Shown piece by piece: positions 9,569 through 18,785 of a stretch of 64,000 nucleotides of DNA; the stretch's first letter is position 1, and each line of letters begins with the position of its first letter. The stretch is taken from NCBI GenBank assembly GCA_965222345.1, contig CBDCTS010000007.1, positions 1,488,001 to 1,552,000 on the forward strand, given 5' to 3'. Origin of the DNA: JADFGZ01 sp965222345. Its GTDB lineage: Bacteria > Acidobacteriota > Terriglobia > 2-12-FULL-54-10. The translations under genes were made by a program, and so were the position numbers. Under the pieces are notes generated by a model. It saw only the letters and a list, made by a program, of their open reading frames with translations. It searched no databases and was not told the DNA's origin.

Positions 9569-10336
9569 ATGAGACTGCAAAATAGAGTTGTAATCGTAAC
9601 GGGAGGAGCGCGGGGCGCCGGGCGGGCCTATGCACTGGGTTTAGCCAGGGAAGGAGCCAAAATAGCGGTCGCCGACCTGATGGATGGCTCGGAGACGGTC
9701 CAAGCTATTGAGGCCCAAAACGGCGAGGCCATCTCGATCCGTACCGACGTGCAAGAAGAGGCAAGCTCGACGGAGATGGCCCGGAAAACACACGAGCGCT
9801 TTGGCCGGATCGATGTGCTGATCAACAATGCGGCCGTGTACCGGGGAATCGTGCTGAAGCCATTTGAGGAGATCCGCGTCGAGCAGTGGGATCAGATGAT
9901 GGCAGTGAACCTCCGCGGCTTGTTCCTCTGCGCCAAAGCCGTAGTTCCCTATATGAAACGCCAGGGCAGCGGGAAGATCATCAACATCTCGTCGAGCGCC
10001 GTCCTTTTCGGGCTTCCCGGCATGCTTCATTATGTGACCTCGAAGGCTGGAGTCATCGGATTCACGCGAGCACTGGCGCGGGAACTGGGAAGGATCGGCG
10101 TCACGGTGAACGCCGTGGCGCCCGGCTTTGTATTAAACGAATCCAGCCGACAACTCGATGCGGAAAAAAAACTGCCATTCGGTTCCCTGGCCAAAGCGGC
10201 GCGCGGCGCGCGCTCGGTGCCCAAAGATCTTCTGGAGGAAGACCTTGTCGGAACGGTGATCTATTTAGCCTCAAGCGACAGCGACATGCTGACCGGCCAA
10301 CTGCTCAATGTGGATGGCGGCTCGTCCATGTACTGA
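9569..10336 (+). CDS. Short-chain dehydrogenase/reductase
   Basis: 255-residue classical SDR, an NAD(P)-dependent oxidoreductase. The Rossmann motif is TGGARGAGRAYALG, an acidic residue follows beta-2 (VADLMD, favouring NAD(H)), then NNAAVYRG, catalytic Ser in ISSSAVLFG and YxxxK in YVTSKAG. The C-terminus SGQLL-like LTGQLLNVDGGSSMY is typical of the family. It starts 38 bp after the PaaK-like gene and is likely co-transcribed. Substrate unknown; the context suggests a hydroxy- or keto-acyl intermediate. Confidence 0.9.
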   Translation: MRLQNRVVIVTGGARGAGRAYALGLAREGAKIAVADLMDGSETVQAIEAQNGEAISIRTDVQEEASSTEMARKTHERFGRIDVLINNAAVYRGIVLKPFEEIRVEQWDQMMAVNLRGLFLCAKAVVPYMKRQGSGKIINISSSAVLFGLPGMLHYVTSKAGVIGFTRALARELGRIGVTVNAVAPGFVLNESSRQLDAEKKLPFGSLAKAARGARSVPKDLLEEDLVGTVIYLASSDSDMLTGQLLNVDGGSSMY

Positions 10337-10764
10337 CCGGACTCCCGCTCATTAGAACTGCTTCATTCCAAACGGGAAACAAGTATTGTGATTTGAATTC
10401 CGGGCAACCACGGAATGGACTGCCGTAGGTCGCCGGTGCGCGCAAATTCCTCGTGCACGCAAATTTATTGATGCTTCCGTCATGGAGTGTTGCTGGGATG
10501 AGCGTAAGGCTTTACGGAGCGCGATATTAAAGCCAGTTTTGGCGTCGCTGATTCTGGCTTGCGCCAAATCTTGCATAAGAGCCTTTTTCAGAAGGAGATG
10601 GGGCCGAGCCAGCAACAGCAGGCTGAGGAAGCACCCTGAGGTGCGGCCAAGCGAAAATGAGAGCTATGGAAAGTGCGGCGTGCCGGAAAAAAGTATTGGC
10701 AGCAGCCTGAGTCGAACGCTCAGAGGTGGCTTCTTAGCGGGCAAGCAGGTGGTCTTTGTAAGCG
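10337..10764. other. Gap between two convergent operons
   Basis: 428 bp where the plus-strand ligase/SDR set meets the minus-strand Fe-S set. Open frames here (for example 10482-10808 plus) show no recognisable protein character. I see no strong rho-independent terminator. Confidence 0.5.
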
Positions 10765-11094
10765 TCAGGAGCTTTCCTTGCGTTTCTGGGCGTACTTCTT
10801 CATCATGAAGGAGACACCGCTTTTGGCATATCCGCGGCAGGCTTCATCTTTGAATCGAGTAGCTTCTTCCCATTCGTCGATCGGATAGTAATCGCGCTCG
10901 GCCACGACGCGAATCTCTCGCACTACCCGCTCCTCCAGGCCAAGCCTCTCGGCGATCTGTTTGTCTGAAAGACACCCCTGCCTCTTTTCCAAAGGCAGGT
11001 GTTCGTTGATGTTGACCTGAATGGAATCCGACAGCTCGAGGACCTTGTCTTTATACTTGCGATAGACCTCTGGATCGACGAAGAAAAAGCCCAT
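10765..11094 (-). CDS. Small protein with HTH-like segment, unknown function
   Basis: 109 residues, charged, no signal peptide. A helix-turn-helix-like stretch is visible (SDKQIAERLGLEERVVREI), followed by an acidic region and a Lys/Arg-rich tail. ATG at 11094 preceded by AGGAGA, 9 bp downstream of the Fe-S gene, so it ends a three-gene minus-strand operon. I do not recognise the family. It could be a regulator or an accessory partner of the Fe-S proteins. Confidence 0.7.
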   Translation of the reverse strand: MGFFFVDPEVYRKYKDKVLELSDSIQVNINEHLPLEKRQGCLSDKQIAERLGLEERVVREIRVVAERDYYPIDEWEEATRFKDEACRGYAKSGVSFMMKKYAQKRKESS

Positions 11095-11103
11095 AGTTCT
11101 CTC

Positions 11104-11970
11104 CTATTTCTTGGTGCGGTGCTCCTTGCCCACTGGACAGACCCGCATACACTCGTAACATTGCCCCTGGCTGATGCTGGAGTAAGTAATGGACCACAAG
11201 CTGCGAGTAAAAAGGCTGGAGTAAAGGATCATTTTCTGTTTTTCTTTGTCCGGCTCCTGCAGCGTGGCCTCCAGCGCCTTCTGAAATCCGGGCACCCAAT
11301 GCGTATAGACTCGCGTGGTGCACTTTGCGCGGTCGTATTGGCGCTCCACGATGCGCCCGTTTTCGAGCTTCCCGCCGAGGCAGCCGCCGTTTTGAATCGG
11401 GCAGATGCTCAGGCACGGGGTGGTGCCCTTTTCTTCCCACATATCCACACACTCGGGTGCGGGACAGGCAGGCGGATCGATCGGTTTGTCGGGCGGGAAG
11501 GGCAGAGTGGTCAGGATCACCGAGTAGTACATGAACCCGTACTTAGGATGCAGAACCGGCCCGGCCAGGCTGCGCGACCCACAACCTGACTTTTCGGCGG
11601 CCATCAGGAAGCTCAGGAAAGGCTGGTTGCCCTTGTCCGATCCGGTGGGGACAAATAGAGCGTAATAGCCGAAGTGGTTTTCGATGAAATGCGCGACCCG
11701 CAGCCCCACGGTGGCCACGCGGTCGCTCGCCCCGGTCGTTTCCATGTGCTGGGGGTTCGGGCTCAGCCAATCCCCGGCGCGAGGCGGACTGCCGCCGACC
11801 ACGACGACTCGTTTGGCGCCGCGCAGCAGATCCGTGGGTCGAAAACCCTCGGGCGCTTCGTCGAACGCCTCAGCGTCCGCAACGCCGGTGACCAGCGCGC
11901 CGCTCTTCTTGGCATAGGCAAAAAGCTCCTGCTTGGCTTGGTTGAGGTCCAGCTCTTCCGTCGGTGTCAT
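11104..11970 (-). CDS. 4Fe-4S protein related to epoxyqueuosine reductase, paralogue B
   Basis: 288-residue soluble protein with a C-terminal cluster motif GQCYECMRVCPVGKE (CxxCxxxCP) plus a second cysteine set (CPAPEC, TPCLSICP, GGCLGG and a later Cys), consistent with two 4Fe-4S clusters as in the QueG / reductive-dehalogenase superfamily. The N-terminal half (GVADAEAFDEAPEGFRPTDLL, VVVVGG) matches the paralogue upstream. True QueG has an extra cobalamin-site architecture I cannot confirm. ATG at 11970 overlaps the upstream stop (ATGA), so the pair is translationally coupled. Role unknown; likely an electron-transfer or reductase subunit. Confidence 0.8.
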   Translation of the reverse strand: MTPTEELDLNQAKQELFAYAKKSGALVTGVADAEAFDEAPEGFRPTDLLRGAKRVVVVGGSPPRAGDWLSPNPQHMETTGASDRVATVGLRVAHFIENHFGYYALFVPTGSDKGNQPFLSFLMAAEKSGCGSRSLAGPVLHPKYGFMYYSVILTTLPFPPDKPIDPPACPAPECVDMWEEKGTTPCLSICPIQNGGCLGGKLENGRIVERQYDRAKCTTRVYTHWVPGFQKALEATLQEPDKEKQKMILYSSLFTRSLWSITYSSISQGQCYECMRVCPVGKEHRTKK

Positions 11971-12827
11971 TTCAGTCTGCGTTCCTCCCGGCCCACGGGG
12001 CAAACGCGCATGCACTCGAAGCACTGTGCCACGCTATCCTTGTAAAAGCTGATCGCCGAGGCTGAGCGACTAAAAAAATCGGAGTGAATCATCGCGCTCT
12101 GCTTTTTCCTGTCGTCCTCGGTGACGATTTGCACCAGTGCTTTCTGAAAACTCATGATGCCGAAATTCATCGAGCGCGCAGCGCAGCGCTCCCGGTCGTA
12201 GTGGGAGGTCTCAATGCGCCCGTTCTCGTCGAGGGTGCCGTCCAGGCAGCCCCCTTCATCCGAGGGACAGGAGGCCATGCAGGGTGTTTTGCCCAGTTTA
12301 CGGTAGGAAACCACGCACATCGGATGCGGACAGACATCCTGTTCCAGCCGGCGATCGGCCTGCAACGGCATGGTGGTGATGCAGGCGGCGTAATAGAGCA
12401 GGCCGTATTTGGGATTCAGGATGATGTTAGCTGCCAGCGAGCGCGTTCCCAAGCCGGCGAGGACGGCCGCCAGCATCATACTCATCGGCGGGTGGTGGCC
12501 GCCGGTCGGCAGTGCCGGGCCCTGTACGGCGTAATATCCGTACTCTCGCTCGATAAAATCGGCCATGATGTGAACTGCGACGTTTTCACGAAAGTCGTAG
12601 CCGGCAACTTCCATCAGGCGGTGATTGGGGCTGCGCCAAGCGCCATTGGTGGGGCCTTGAGCGCCTGCCACCACGACACTGCGGGCGCCCGGGAGGATAT
12701 CTGCTGGTCGGTGGCCCTCCGGGACGTGCTCATTGAAGGACTCGACGTCCGTCACACCCACCACCAGCCCGCCGGCCTTGCGACCCACTTCCTTAACCCG
12801 CTCGGTGCGCTCTTCGAGTTCGGTCAT
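11967..12827 (-). CDS. 4Fe-4S protein related to epoxyqueuosine reductase, paralogue A
   Basis: 286-residue homologue of the next gene, sharing layout and nearly all cysteines: CPHPMC, TPCMASCP, GGCLDG, YDRERC and AQCFECMRVCPVGRE. The N-terminal region has GVTDVESFNEHVPEGHRPAD and SVVVAGAQGP. I use the ATG at 12827; a TTG at 12854 would add nine residues. First gene of a three-gene minus-strand operon. The conserved but diverged pair suggests either a heterodimer or two electron carriers made by tandem duplication. Confidence 0.8.
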   Translation of the reverse strand: MTELEERTERVKEVGRKAGGLVVGVTDVESFNEHVPEGHRPADILPGARSVVVAGAQGPTNGAWRSPNHRLMEVAGYDFRENVAVHIMADFIEREYGYYAVQGPALPTGGHHPPMSMMLAAVLAGLGTRSLAANIILNPKYGLLYYAACITTMPLQADRRLEQDVCPHPMCVVSYRKLGKTPCMASCPSDEGGCLDGTLDENGRIETSHYDRERCAARSMNFGIMSFQKALVQIVTEDDRKKQSAMIHSDFFSRSASAISFYKDSVAQCFECMRVCPVGREERRLK

Positions 12828-13099
12828 CTTTTCATTCCGCAGATATGAGGGCAAGGTGAATAGGGTGAAAAAGGAGCCGAACTCGTACTGCAGCCACTCT
12901 CCCGTTTTTCCCGCTGCCTACAAGCCCGCTGTATTCCCCGATAGCCCTCTAGTTTCCCACCATCCGCCTAGCTTGACAGGTTTGCCCCCCTAAAGGGTCC
13001 CCGCCTGTTCAGGTAGCACCTCGCATCCTACGGCGGCCTCCCGATACTGTCAAGCAGATTGCCGCAGCTTCAGCTCTTCAAACCGGTGGAGCACGGCGT

Positions 13100-13705
13100 T
13101 CAATTGTGATCCTGCAAATTACCTTTGTTGCTGTTCTCCCGGGCCTTTTTCCCCCGGATGGCCTTGGCGCGAGCTTCCATTTCTGCCGCCTCGTCATTCC
13201 GGTTCGTCTTCCGAAGGAGGTCGGCGTAGTTCTCCAGGCTGATGGCCACGTTTGGATGCTCCAGGCCTAAAACCTTTTCACGGATCGCCAGTGAGCGTAT
13301 ATACAGGGGCTCGGCCTCGGCGTACTTTCCCTGGAGACGGTATAGCGTCGCCAAGTTGTTGAGTGTCGTGGCCAGGTTCGGATGCACCGGCCCCGGGACC
13401 TTCTCCTGGATTACCAAAGACCTCCGGATGAACGTCACGGCCCTGGCGTAACTGCCCAGCTTAATGTACAGCATCGCTAGGCTGTTGAGGTTCCTTACTA
13501 GGCGTGAGTCTTCCGGCAAGAACTTTTCTGCCTCCTGGAGCGCGGCCAGCAAGTGCTTCTCAGCCTCGGCGTCACGGCCTTGCCGATAAGCCTTCCTCCC
13601 AGCGGTGTAGTAGCTTTCCCATAGCATGTCTTGGGCGGATGCTTGTGTGAATGTCCACACCAAGCACAGAACTGCAACCAGAGACAAACGTATTCGGGTA
13701 TTCAT
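13100..13705 (-). CDS. Secreted tetratricopeptide-repeat protein
   Basis: 201 residues. The N-terminal signal peptide (LSLVAVLCLVWTFTQASA) is followed by kinesin-light-chain-like TPR units, 42 residues each, with repeated LNNLATLYRLQGKYAEAEPL and SLAIREKVLGLEHPNVA segments. Such proteins act as periplasmic or envelope scaffolds. It stands alone; partner unknown. ATG at 13705. Confidence 0.85.
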   Translation of the reverse strand: MNTRIRLSLVAVLCLVWTFTQASAQDMLWESYYTAGRKAYRQGRDAEAEKHLLAALQEAEKFLPEDSRLVRNLNSLAMLYIKLGSYARAVTFIRRSLVIQEKVPGPVHPNLATTLNNLATLYRLQGKYAEAEPLYIRSLAIREKVLGLEHPNVAISLENYADLLRKTNRNDEAAEMEARAKAIRGKKARENSNKGNLQDHN

Positions 13706-14185
13706 TTGGCCTCCTTAGCCTCGGACTTCCGGAGGATTACGACCACTTCGGTTTGACCGAGCACTCGCGCCGCCATCAATACCGCCACTCCATAAATGCC
13801 ATGCCGACAGGTCAGTCTTGCAATGATTGTAAACTTGTGGCGGCGGCTTGTGCTACCCATGAGAATCGACAAATGGTCCCTGACGAGCTTCAGCAGCGGC
13901 GGCTTAAGCCACTGGGGTCCTACCCCACTTGGGTGGCAAGGCTGAAGTCGCGCCCTGACGCAAGGCTAAGGGAGTTCTGCAATAGCTTGTAGAGTTCGTT
14001 GTCTTTTCTACAACCTGCCCCTAGCCCTACTCAAGAAAATAGAAGCCGGCCAGCCCTGCTCCCTTTTGCACTGAGGCAAATTTCACACCGCTACCCGCAG
14101 CTTTAGGAATCTAATTTCCGAAAATGCAGGGGCTACTTTGATATAGGACTGGATTAGGTATCTGGCAACTCCTTTCCCCCGCCAC
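13706..14185. other. Intergenic region, nothing recognised
   Basis: 480 bp between the TPR gene and a pseudogene. No open frame shows protein-like features, and I see no RNA gene or repeat. Confidence 0.5.
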
Positions 14186-14973
14186 TTGAGGGCCATGGGA
14201 TATGCGCGGGGACTGAGGCGACTCGGTTCCCGAGGGCGGCGTTGTCAGGTCGCCTGGCAGCCTCATTTGGAGCGCAGCCGGTCGCTGATTCTCGAGGCTG
14301 CGGATTATTGCGCCAGAAACGAGAAACTGCTGATCCTTGGATCGGGCCTGCTTTTCGATATCCCGCTAGCCGAACTGAGCCGGCGCTTCCGGGAAGTCAT
14401 CCTAAGTGGACATTTTGCATCTTTGGCAGGTTCGTTCAGCGGTGAGCCGGTATCCCAACGTGCGTCTTCAATGCGTCGACGTCAACGGAATCGTCAAAGA
14501 GGTGCACGCTTTGGCGCGCAGTGGACGGGCACTGGGGGTGCCGGAATACAAGCCGGATTTTTTTCATGAAGACGGGTTCGATCTGGTTGATTCGGCAAAT
14601 ATCCTGTCCCAGCTTCCGTTGGCTCCCGTTCGCTATGCGACCCGACGGGGAAACAGGTCGACGCCTTGGCAGGTGAGGGAATTTTCCCGCCGGCTGGTTA
14701 TCAACCACTTGGATTGGCTGGCTTCGTTTGCAGGCAACGTTTGTCTGATATCGGACCTGGAACGCCTTTATTGTGATGGGAAGAACGTCGTCTGCCGGGA
14801 AGGGTCTCTGTGGGGTGTTGATTTGCCCGAAGGGGGGGCGGGAATGGACGTAGGATTTGGCCCCGAAGCCGGAAATAGAACCCAATTACGACGTGCGCCA
14901 CCAAGTCGTGGGCTACGCTGAATTTCCCAAGCAGGTTTGGCTGGAAAGTCAGGGACCTGTGACGGGGACGTGA
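14186..14973 (+). pseudogene. Frameshifted methyltransferase-like gene
   Basis: Protein-like sequence runs through three frames. Frame one (14186-about 14404) contains LILEAADYCARNEKLLILGS and a Rossmann-like SAM-binding turn. It continues one frame away as VDILHLWQVRSAVSRYPNVR, EGFDLVDSANILSQLPLAP-like text and CLISDLERLYCDGKNVV. A third shift, with an in-frame TAG, near 14848 leads to DLAPKPEIEPNYDVRHQVVG and a final TGA at 14971-14973. Two frameshifts plus a stop mean the gene is dead unless several sequencing errors are present. The SAM-type assignment is tentative. Confidence 0.7.
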
Positions 14974-15072
14974 AGTTACCGCATTTTGTCTCTCTCGCTA
15001 CGGAGAGCCGTATAGGGGCTTGCTGCTGATCGCCGCTGCCTTGGTGTGCGTCAACCGGAATCGCATTCTGGT

Positions 15073-15969
15073 TTAAGGCGGGGAGGGACCCTGCTCCAGC
15101 CTCACTTCGCTATCGGGATGCAAGCCGACTTTACCGCCGGGCTGTAGCTGGTAGAGGAATCCGAGAGGGTCTGCGGGATTGCCCTCGATCAGCCCTTGGG
15201 AACCCATCTCCAAGAACGATTGCGGCCAGCGGCCCGTTTGCTCGCGGAAGCTGTTCGCTCGTCTTTCCAGTTCCTCGATATCGTCCAATGCTCTCAGCGA
15301 TTGAAGATGGCCGAGTGCGTTCCGGCGGATCATTTCATCCTCGGTTGACTGATGGATCTCGGTCCAGAGGAAGCGAGAGGTTTCCCTGTCCCCTCCATTT
15401 TCCCGAATCACGGCCTCCATCACCTTCATCCAGGGGGCTGCGCGAGGATGCCGGCTGCCCTCCCGGTAGGCATCGGCGGCCTGCTGGTAATCTCTGAGGA
15501 ACCAGTAGTAAATGAAGCCTAGCTCATGCCACAGACGCCACTCGTCGGGATTGGCCTCGATTCCCCGTTGAATCAGGGCAACGGCCTGTTGCGGCTGGCC
15601 GGCTCCCCGGGGAGGATGCTCGGTCAGAAAATTTGCGCCGAACTTGTAGGCGACCAGCAGGTGGGGGTCGAGCGTCACCGTGATATGGAGCAGCGGTTCC
15701 AGCAGGCTGAAATCAGCCTTGCGGTCGCGGATGCGGCCGCCATAGTACTGCACTACGCGGGTCCAGTAGATGTCGGCCATCAATCCGTCGTAACCCAGGC
15801 TGAGCTTCTGCAGCGCCTCGCCGGAGGAAATCCAGAGCAAATCGGGCGCCTCGCGGTATGGAAGCATTCGCCGGTCGATCTCCATCTGCACCCTGGCCGA
15901 GGCCGCCCAGGTTCCTGCCAGCAGTAGAACGATCCCAACGACGAACGGTTTGGAAGCGGAGCGGTTCAT
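15073..15969 (-). CDS. Membrane-anchored TPR-like protein
   Basis: 298 residues. One N-terminal transmembrane or signal segment (VVGIVLLLAGTWAASA) is followed by helical repeats (ADIYWTRVVQYYGG, LDPHLLVAYKFGANFL, GFIYYWFLRDYQQAADAY). ATG at 15969 overlaps the stop of the ABC permease (ATGA), so it is the third gene of an ABC operon and probably works with the transporter. An open frame extends upstream to 16332 but only shadows the permease gene. Confidence 0.82.
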   Translation of the reverse strand: MNRSASKPFVVGIVLLLAGTWAASARVQMEIDRRMLPYREAPDLLWISSGEALQKLSLGYDGLMADIYWTRVVQYYGGRIRDRKADFSLLEPLLHITVTLDPHLLVAYKFGANFLTEHPPRGAGQPQQAVALIQRGIEANPDEWRLWHELGFIYYWFLRDYQQAADAYREGSRHPRAAPWMKVMEAVIRENGGDRETSRFLWTEIHQSTEDEMIRRNALGHLQSLRALDDIEELERRANSFREQTGRWPQSFLEMGSQGLIEGNPADPLGFLYQLQPGGKVGLHPDSEVRLEQGPSPP

Positions 15970-16748
15970 TTCAGGTCCTTGCGGGAAAAGATCACAACGG
16001 AAAAGAGGAGCAGGAAGCTTCCATAACAGATCGTGTAGAGGGTATTGAACAGAACCAAGCTCGCCTCCACGGGCCTGCCATGCGCAACCCATCCTGCGAT
16101 GTGAAAGTCGCTGAAGTTCGGCAGCGCATAATAGAGCAACGTAGTGAACGCTTCTAAGGAGGCATTCTCGGTGAGCTCTCCAAAAGCGCGGATGTCGGAG
16201 GCAAAGCTTCCGACCACAAAAAGGAGAAAGGTAAAGATGGCCGAGAGCACAGGCGTGGAAAAACAGGAGAAAAACAGGCAGACGCCGGTAACCAGCGTCA
16301 GCTCGAGCAGAATGAAATAAATGCCAACCCAAACGAACTGGTCCTGCGGCTCAAATTGGCGGGTCAGGTAATACAGTGCCGCCCACAACCCCGCGCTCAT
16401 GAAGACCGTATTCACCAGCAGGGTGAGCATCAATCCCGCGAACTTCCCCATCACAAAGTGCCACCGGCGGATTGGCTTGCTCAGCAGCGTGTAGAGGCTC
16501 CGCTTGTCAACTTCCTTATAGACTAAGCCGACCCCTAAGAAGACGGCGATCAACAGTCCGAAGATCGAAATGGAGGCGAGACCCAGGTTAATGAGGATCG
16601 TTTTCTGGATCCCTATGGAGATCTCTCCGAACAGAAGCGCAGAGGCGATCAGGATGACGGCAAAGGCAACCAGATTGTAGAGAACCCGGTCACGCACCGC
16701 TTCGCGAAAGGTGTTGAGGGCAATCGTAAGCGGCTGTGAGAGATTCAT
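15966..16748 (-). CDS. ABC-2 type transporter permease
   Basis: 260 residues with about six hydrophobic segments (NLVAFAVILIASALLFGEI, LLIAVFLGVGLVY, LLVNTVFMSAGLWAALYYL, IFTFLLFVVGSFA). The cytoplasmic loop EVDKRSLYTLLSKPIRRWHF is typical of NosY/ABC-2 exporters. ATG at 16748 overlaps the ATPase stop by 4 bp. Inner membrane; the substrate cannot be read from sequence. Confidence 0.9.
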   Translation of the reverse strand: MNLSQPLTIALNTFREAVRDRVLYNLVAFAVILIASALLFGEISIGIQKTILINLGLASISIFGLLIAVFLGVGLVYKEVDKRSLYTLLSKPIRRWHFVMGKFAGLMLTLLVNTVFMSAGLWAALYYLTRQFEPQDQFVWVGIYFILLELTLVTGVCLFFSCFSTPVLSAIFTFLLFVVGSFASDIRAFGELTENASLEAFTTLLYYALPNFSDFHIAGWVAHGRPVEASLVLFNTLYTICYGSFLLLFSVVIFSRKDLK

Positions 16749-17746
16749 GGCGCCGCCGCGGAGCCTCGGCGCGCGTCTTGCCTTGTATCCGAACCTGCGG
16801 CCGGGCTCTGAAACATCTCCACAAAATAATCTTCCAGGCTGAAGCGGACCGGGCTGAGTGAAATCAGCCGCAGGCCGTCCCCCTCAAACAGCTTCAGCAG
16901 CTTCCGGATATTTTCTTCCCGGAGTTCCAGGCGGTATTGGCCTCCCGAGGCGATCAAGGGCTTGGCCGCCAGAGATTCGATCTTCGGGAGCATCTCCGGC
17001 GAGGAGCATTCCAGCACGGCCTCATAGTCCGCTTCGGAGCCCGCCCCGGAATCTGGCTGCCGCTTTAACAGTTCCGGAAGCTGTCCCACTCCAACCAGCT
17101 TGCCCCGGTTCAGGATTGCCACCCGGTCGCAGAGGACCTCCGCATCGGAGAGAATGTGCGTGCTGAAGAAGACTGTTTTCCCTGCCGCCTTGAGCTGCAA
17201 AATCAGGTCCCGCACTTCCCGCCGTCCCATCGGGTCCAGCCCCGACATGGGCTCGTCCAAAAGAACAATCTCCGGCTCGTGCAGGATCGCCTGCGCGATT
17301 CCAATCCGTTGCAGCATTCCCTTCGAGAACTTCCGCAAGGGCAGATTTCGAAACTCTGCCAGGCCCACCTGTTTCAGGACGGCATCCCTGCGGCTCCTGC
17401 GCTCGGCCATCTGCAAAGGAAAAAAGCGTGCGAAATAGTCCAGCAGTTCCTGAGCGGTGAGGTAATCGTAAAAATAGGGATTTTCCGGGAGGTAGCCCAC
17501 TTGCCGTAAAGTCCCCGGGTCCCCCAACGGGCTGCCGAGAATCGTCGCTGTTCCTTCGGTCGGGAAAATCAGCCCGGTCAGGAGCTTCAGAGTGGTTGTC
17601 TTGCCCGCTCCATTGGGGCCAAGGAACCCAAAAATTTCCCCGCGCTCCACCTGGAGGGAAAGACGGTCCAGGGCGCGGCTCGGATGCTTGCGCCAGAAGC
17701 CGACGGGATAGTCCTTGCTTAGCCCTGAAATCTCGATGGCCGACAT
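16745..17746 (-). CDS. ABC transporter ATP-binding protein
   Basis: 333 residues. Walker A GPNGAGKTTTLKLLTG, Q-loop region VGYLPENPYFYDYLTAQE, signature FSKGMLQRIGIAQAI, Walker B EIVLLDEPMSGLDPMGRRE and switch His in FFSTHILSD. The C-terminal extension (about residues 220-320) matches the regulatory tail of exporter ATPases of the CcmA/NatA type. First gene of the operon with the permease and TPR protein. Confidence 0.95.
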   Translation of the reverse strand: MSAIEISGLSKDYPVGFWRKHPSRALDRLSLQVERGEIFGFLGPNGAGKTTTLKLLTGLIFPTEGTATILGSPLGDPGTLRQVGYLPENPYFYDYLTAQELLDYFARFFPLQMAERRSRRDAVLKQVGLAEFRNLPLRKFSKGMLQRIGIAQAILHEPEIVLLDEPMSGLDPMGRREVRDLILQLKAAGKTVFFSTHILSDAEVLCDRVAILNRGKLVGVGQLPELLKRQPDSGAGSEADYEAVLECSSPEMLPKIESLAAKPLIASGGQYRLELREENIRKLLKLFEGDGLRLISLSPVRFSLEDYFVEMFQSPAAGSDTRQDARRGSAAAP

Positions 17747-17790
17747 AAACCGCGGCCTTTATTCTCAAATTCGGATTTTTCCACAAACTG

Positions 17791-17974
17791 TTACGTGGAG
17801 CGCTTGGTCTGAACGGCCAGGTACGCGAAGACCGCTCCCAGCCACAAGCACGCCATCAGCAAGAAAAGACCATCTAGAGCCGTCACTTGGCCGGTTACGA
17901 TCAGCCACACTGCAACTCCCACGCAACCCGTTGCTGCGCCCAGGCTCAACAGATATTAAAATTTGTTGCTCCAT
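17791..17974 (-). pseudogene. Small two-helix membrane protein, frame broken near its N-terminus
   Basis: A 52-codon frame (TTG at 17949 to TAA at 17791) encodes two hydrophobic helices (GCVGVAVWLIVTG and GLFLLMACLWLGAVFAYLAV) and a basic end QTKRST. An ATG (17974) with MEQQILIS lies one frame away directly upstream, so a single indel would give a 60-residue membrane protein. Function unknown. It may also be expressed only from the TTG. Confidence 0.45.
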
Positions 17975-18289
17975 CAGCTTGAAAACCCCCAGAGGAGCAG
18001 GTTGACGATTCTTCTGGAAATTGCCATAAGCCATCCGAGTGAATGGGTAGCTGTTTTTGCCGCAGTCCTCTCCATAGCTACCGGGCGGTCATCCGGCCCC
18101 GCGTCGCTAGCCGCGACATCCACGAACTTGCCGCGCATGGCAAGGATGCCGTGCTTTCCCAGGCGGCTGATGTAGGAGCGATTAACCTTGCAGTAACCGT
18201 GCCTGCTCCGCCTGGCTCATCAAGCCGGAAATACAGCATTCCGTTCGAGCCGCTTTCCAGGGGCTTGTTGAAGACCGAAGCCCTGGAGT

Positions 18290-18785
18290 TCAGGGGACGA
18301 ACGTAATCTCAAACACTCCGCCCTCAGAGGATCCCGCGTACAGCCTGTTCGGGTCTCGCGGGTCAACTGCCAAGGAACGGATTTCCGTCGTTGTCAGCCC
18401 GGAGTTTATTTCACTCCAGCTTGCTCCTCCATCCGTAGTCTTGAAAACTCCACCTTCAGTCCCCGCATACACCGTGTTCGGGTTTTGGGAGTCAATCGCC
18501 AGGGCCTGAACAGTGCTATTTCCCTGATCCGTGCACTTGAATAGCCCACGGCCAGTTCCGGCATACACCGTGCTGGGGTTATGGGGTTCAATCACAAGGC
18601 TGAGGACGGCAGTATTCGCCCGACCGGAATTCGCCTGAGTCCAGCTCGCTCCCCCATCCGTGCTCTTGAATACCTCGCCGCCATTCGTCCCAGCATATAA
18701 TGGGCTGGGGGTTTGCTAAACAATCGCCAGCGCCTCGACCGTTTTTCCTTCCGGCCCAAGGCTTGTCCATTCTTTGGTTCCAGAT
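18290..18785 (-). pseudogene. BNR/sortilin-like repeat protein remnant
   Basis: Minus strand encodes repeated units of the type NPNTVYAGTEGGVFKTTDGG and SPLYAGTNGGEVFKSTDGG, each followed by ASW, the BNR/Asp-box beta-propeller signature of secreted proteins. A TAG (18716-18718) interrupts the first unit, one unit lacks its middle (TDQG runs directly into NSTVQALAID), and there is no start or signal peptide. This is a degraded C-terminal piece of a larger secreted repeat protein. Confidence 0.65.
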
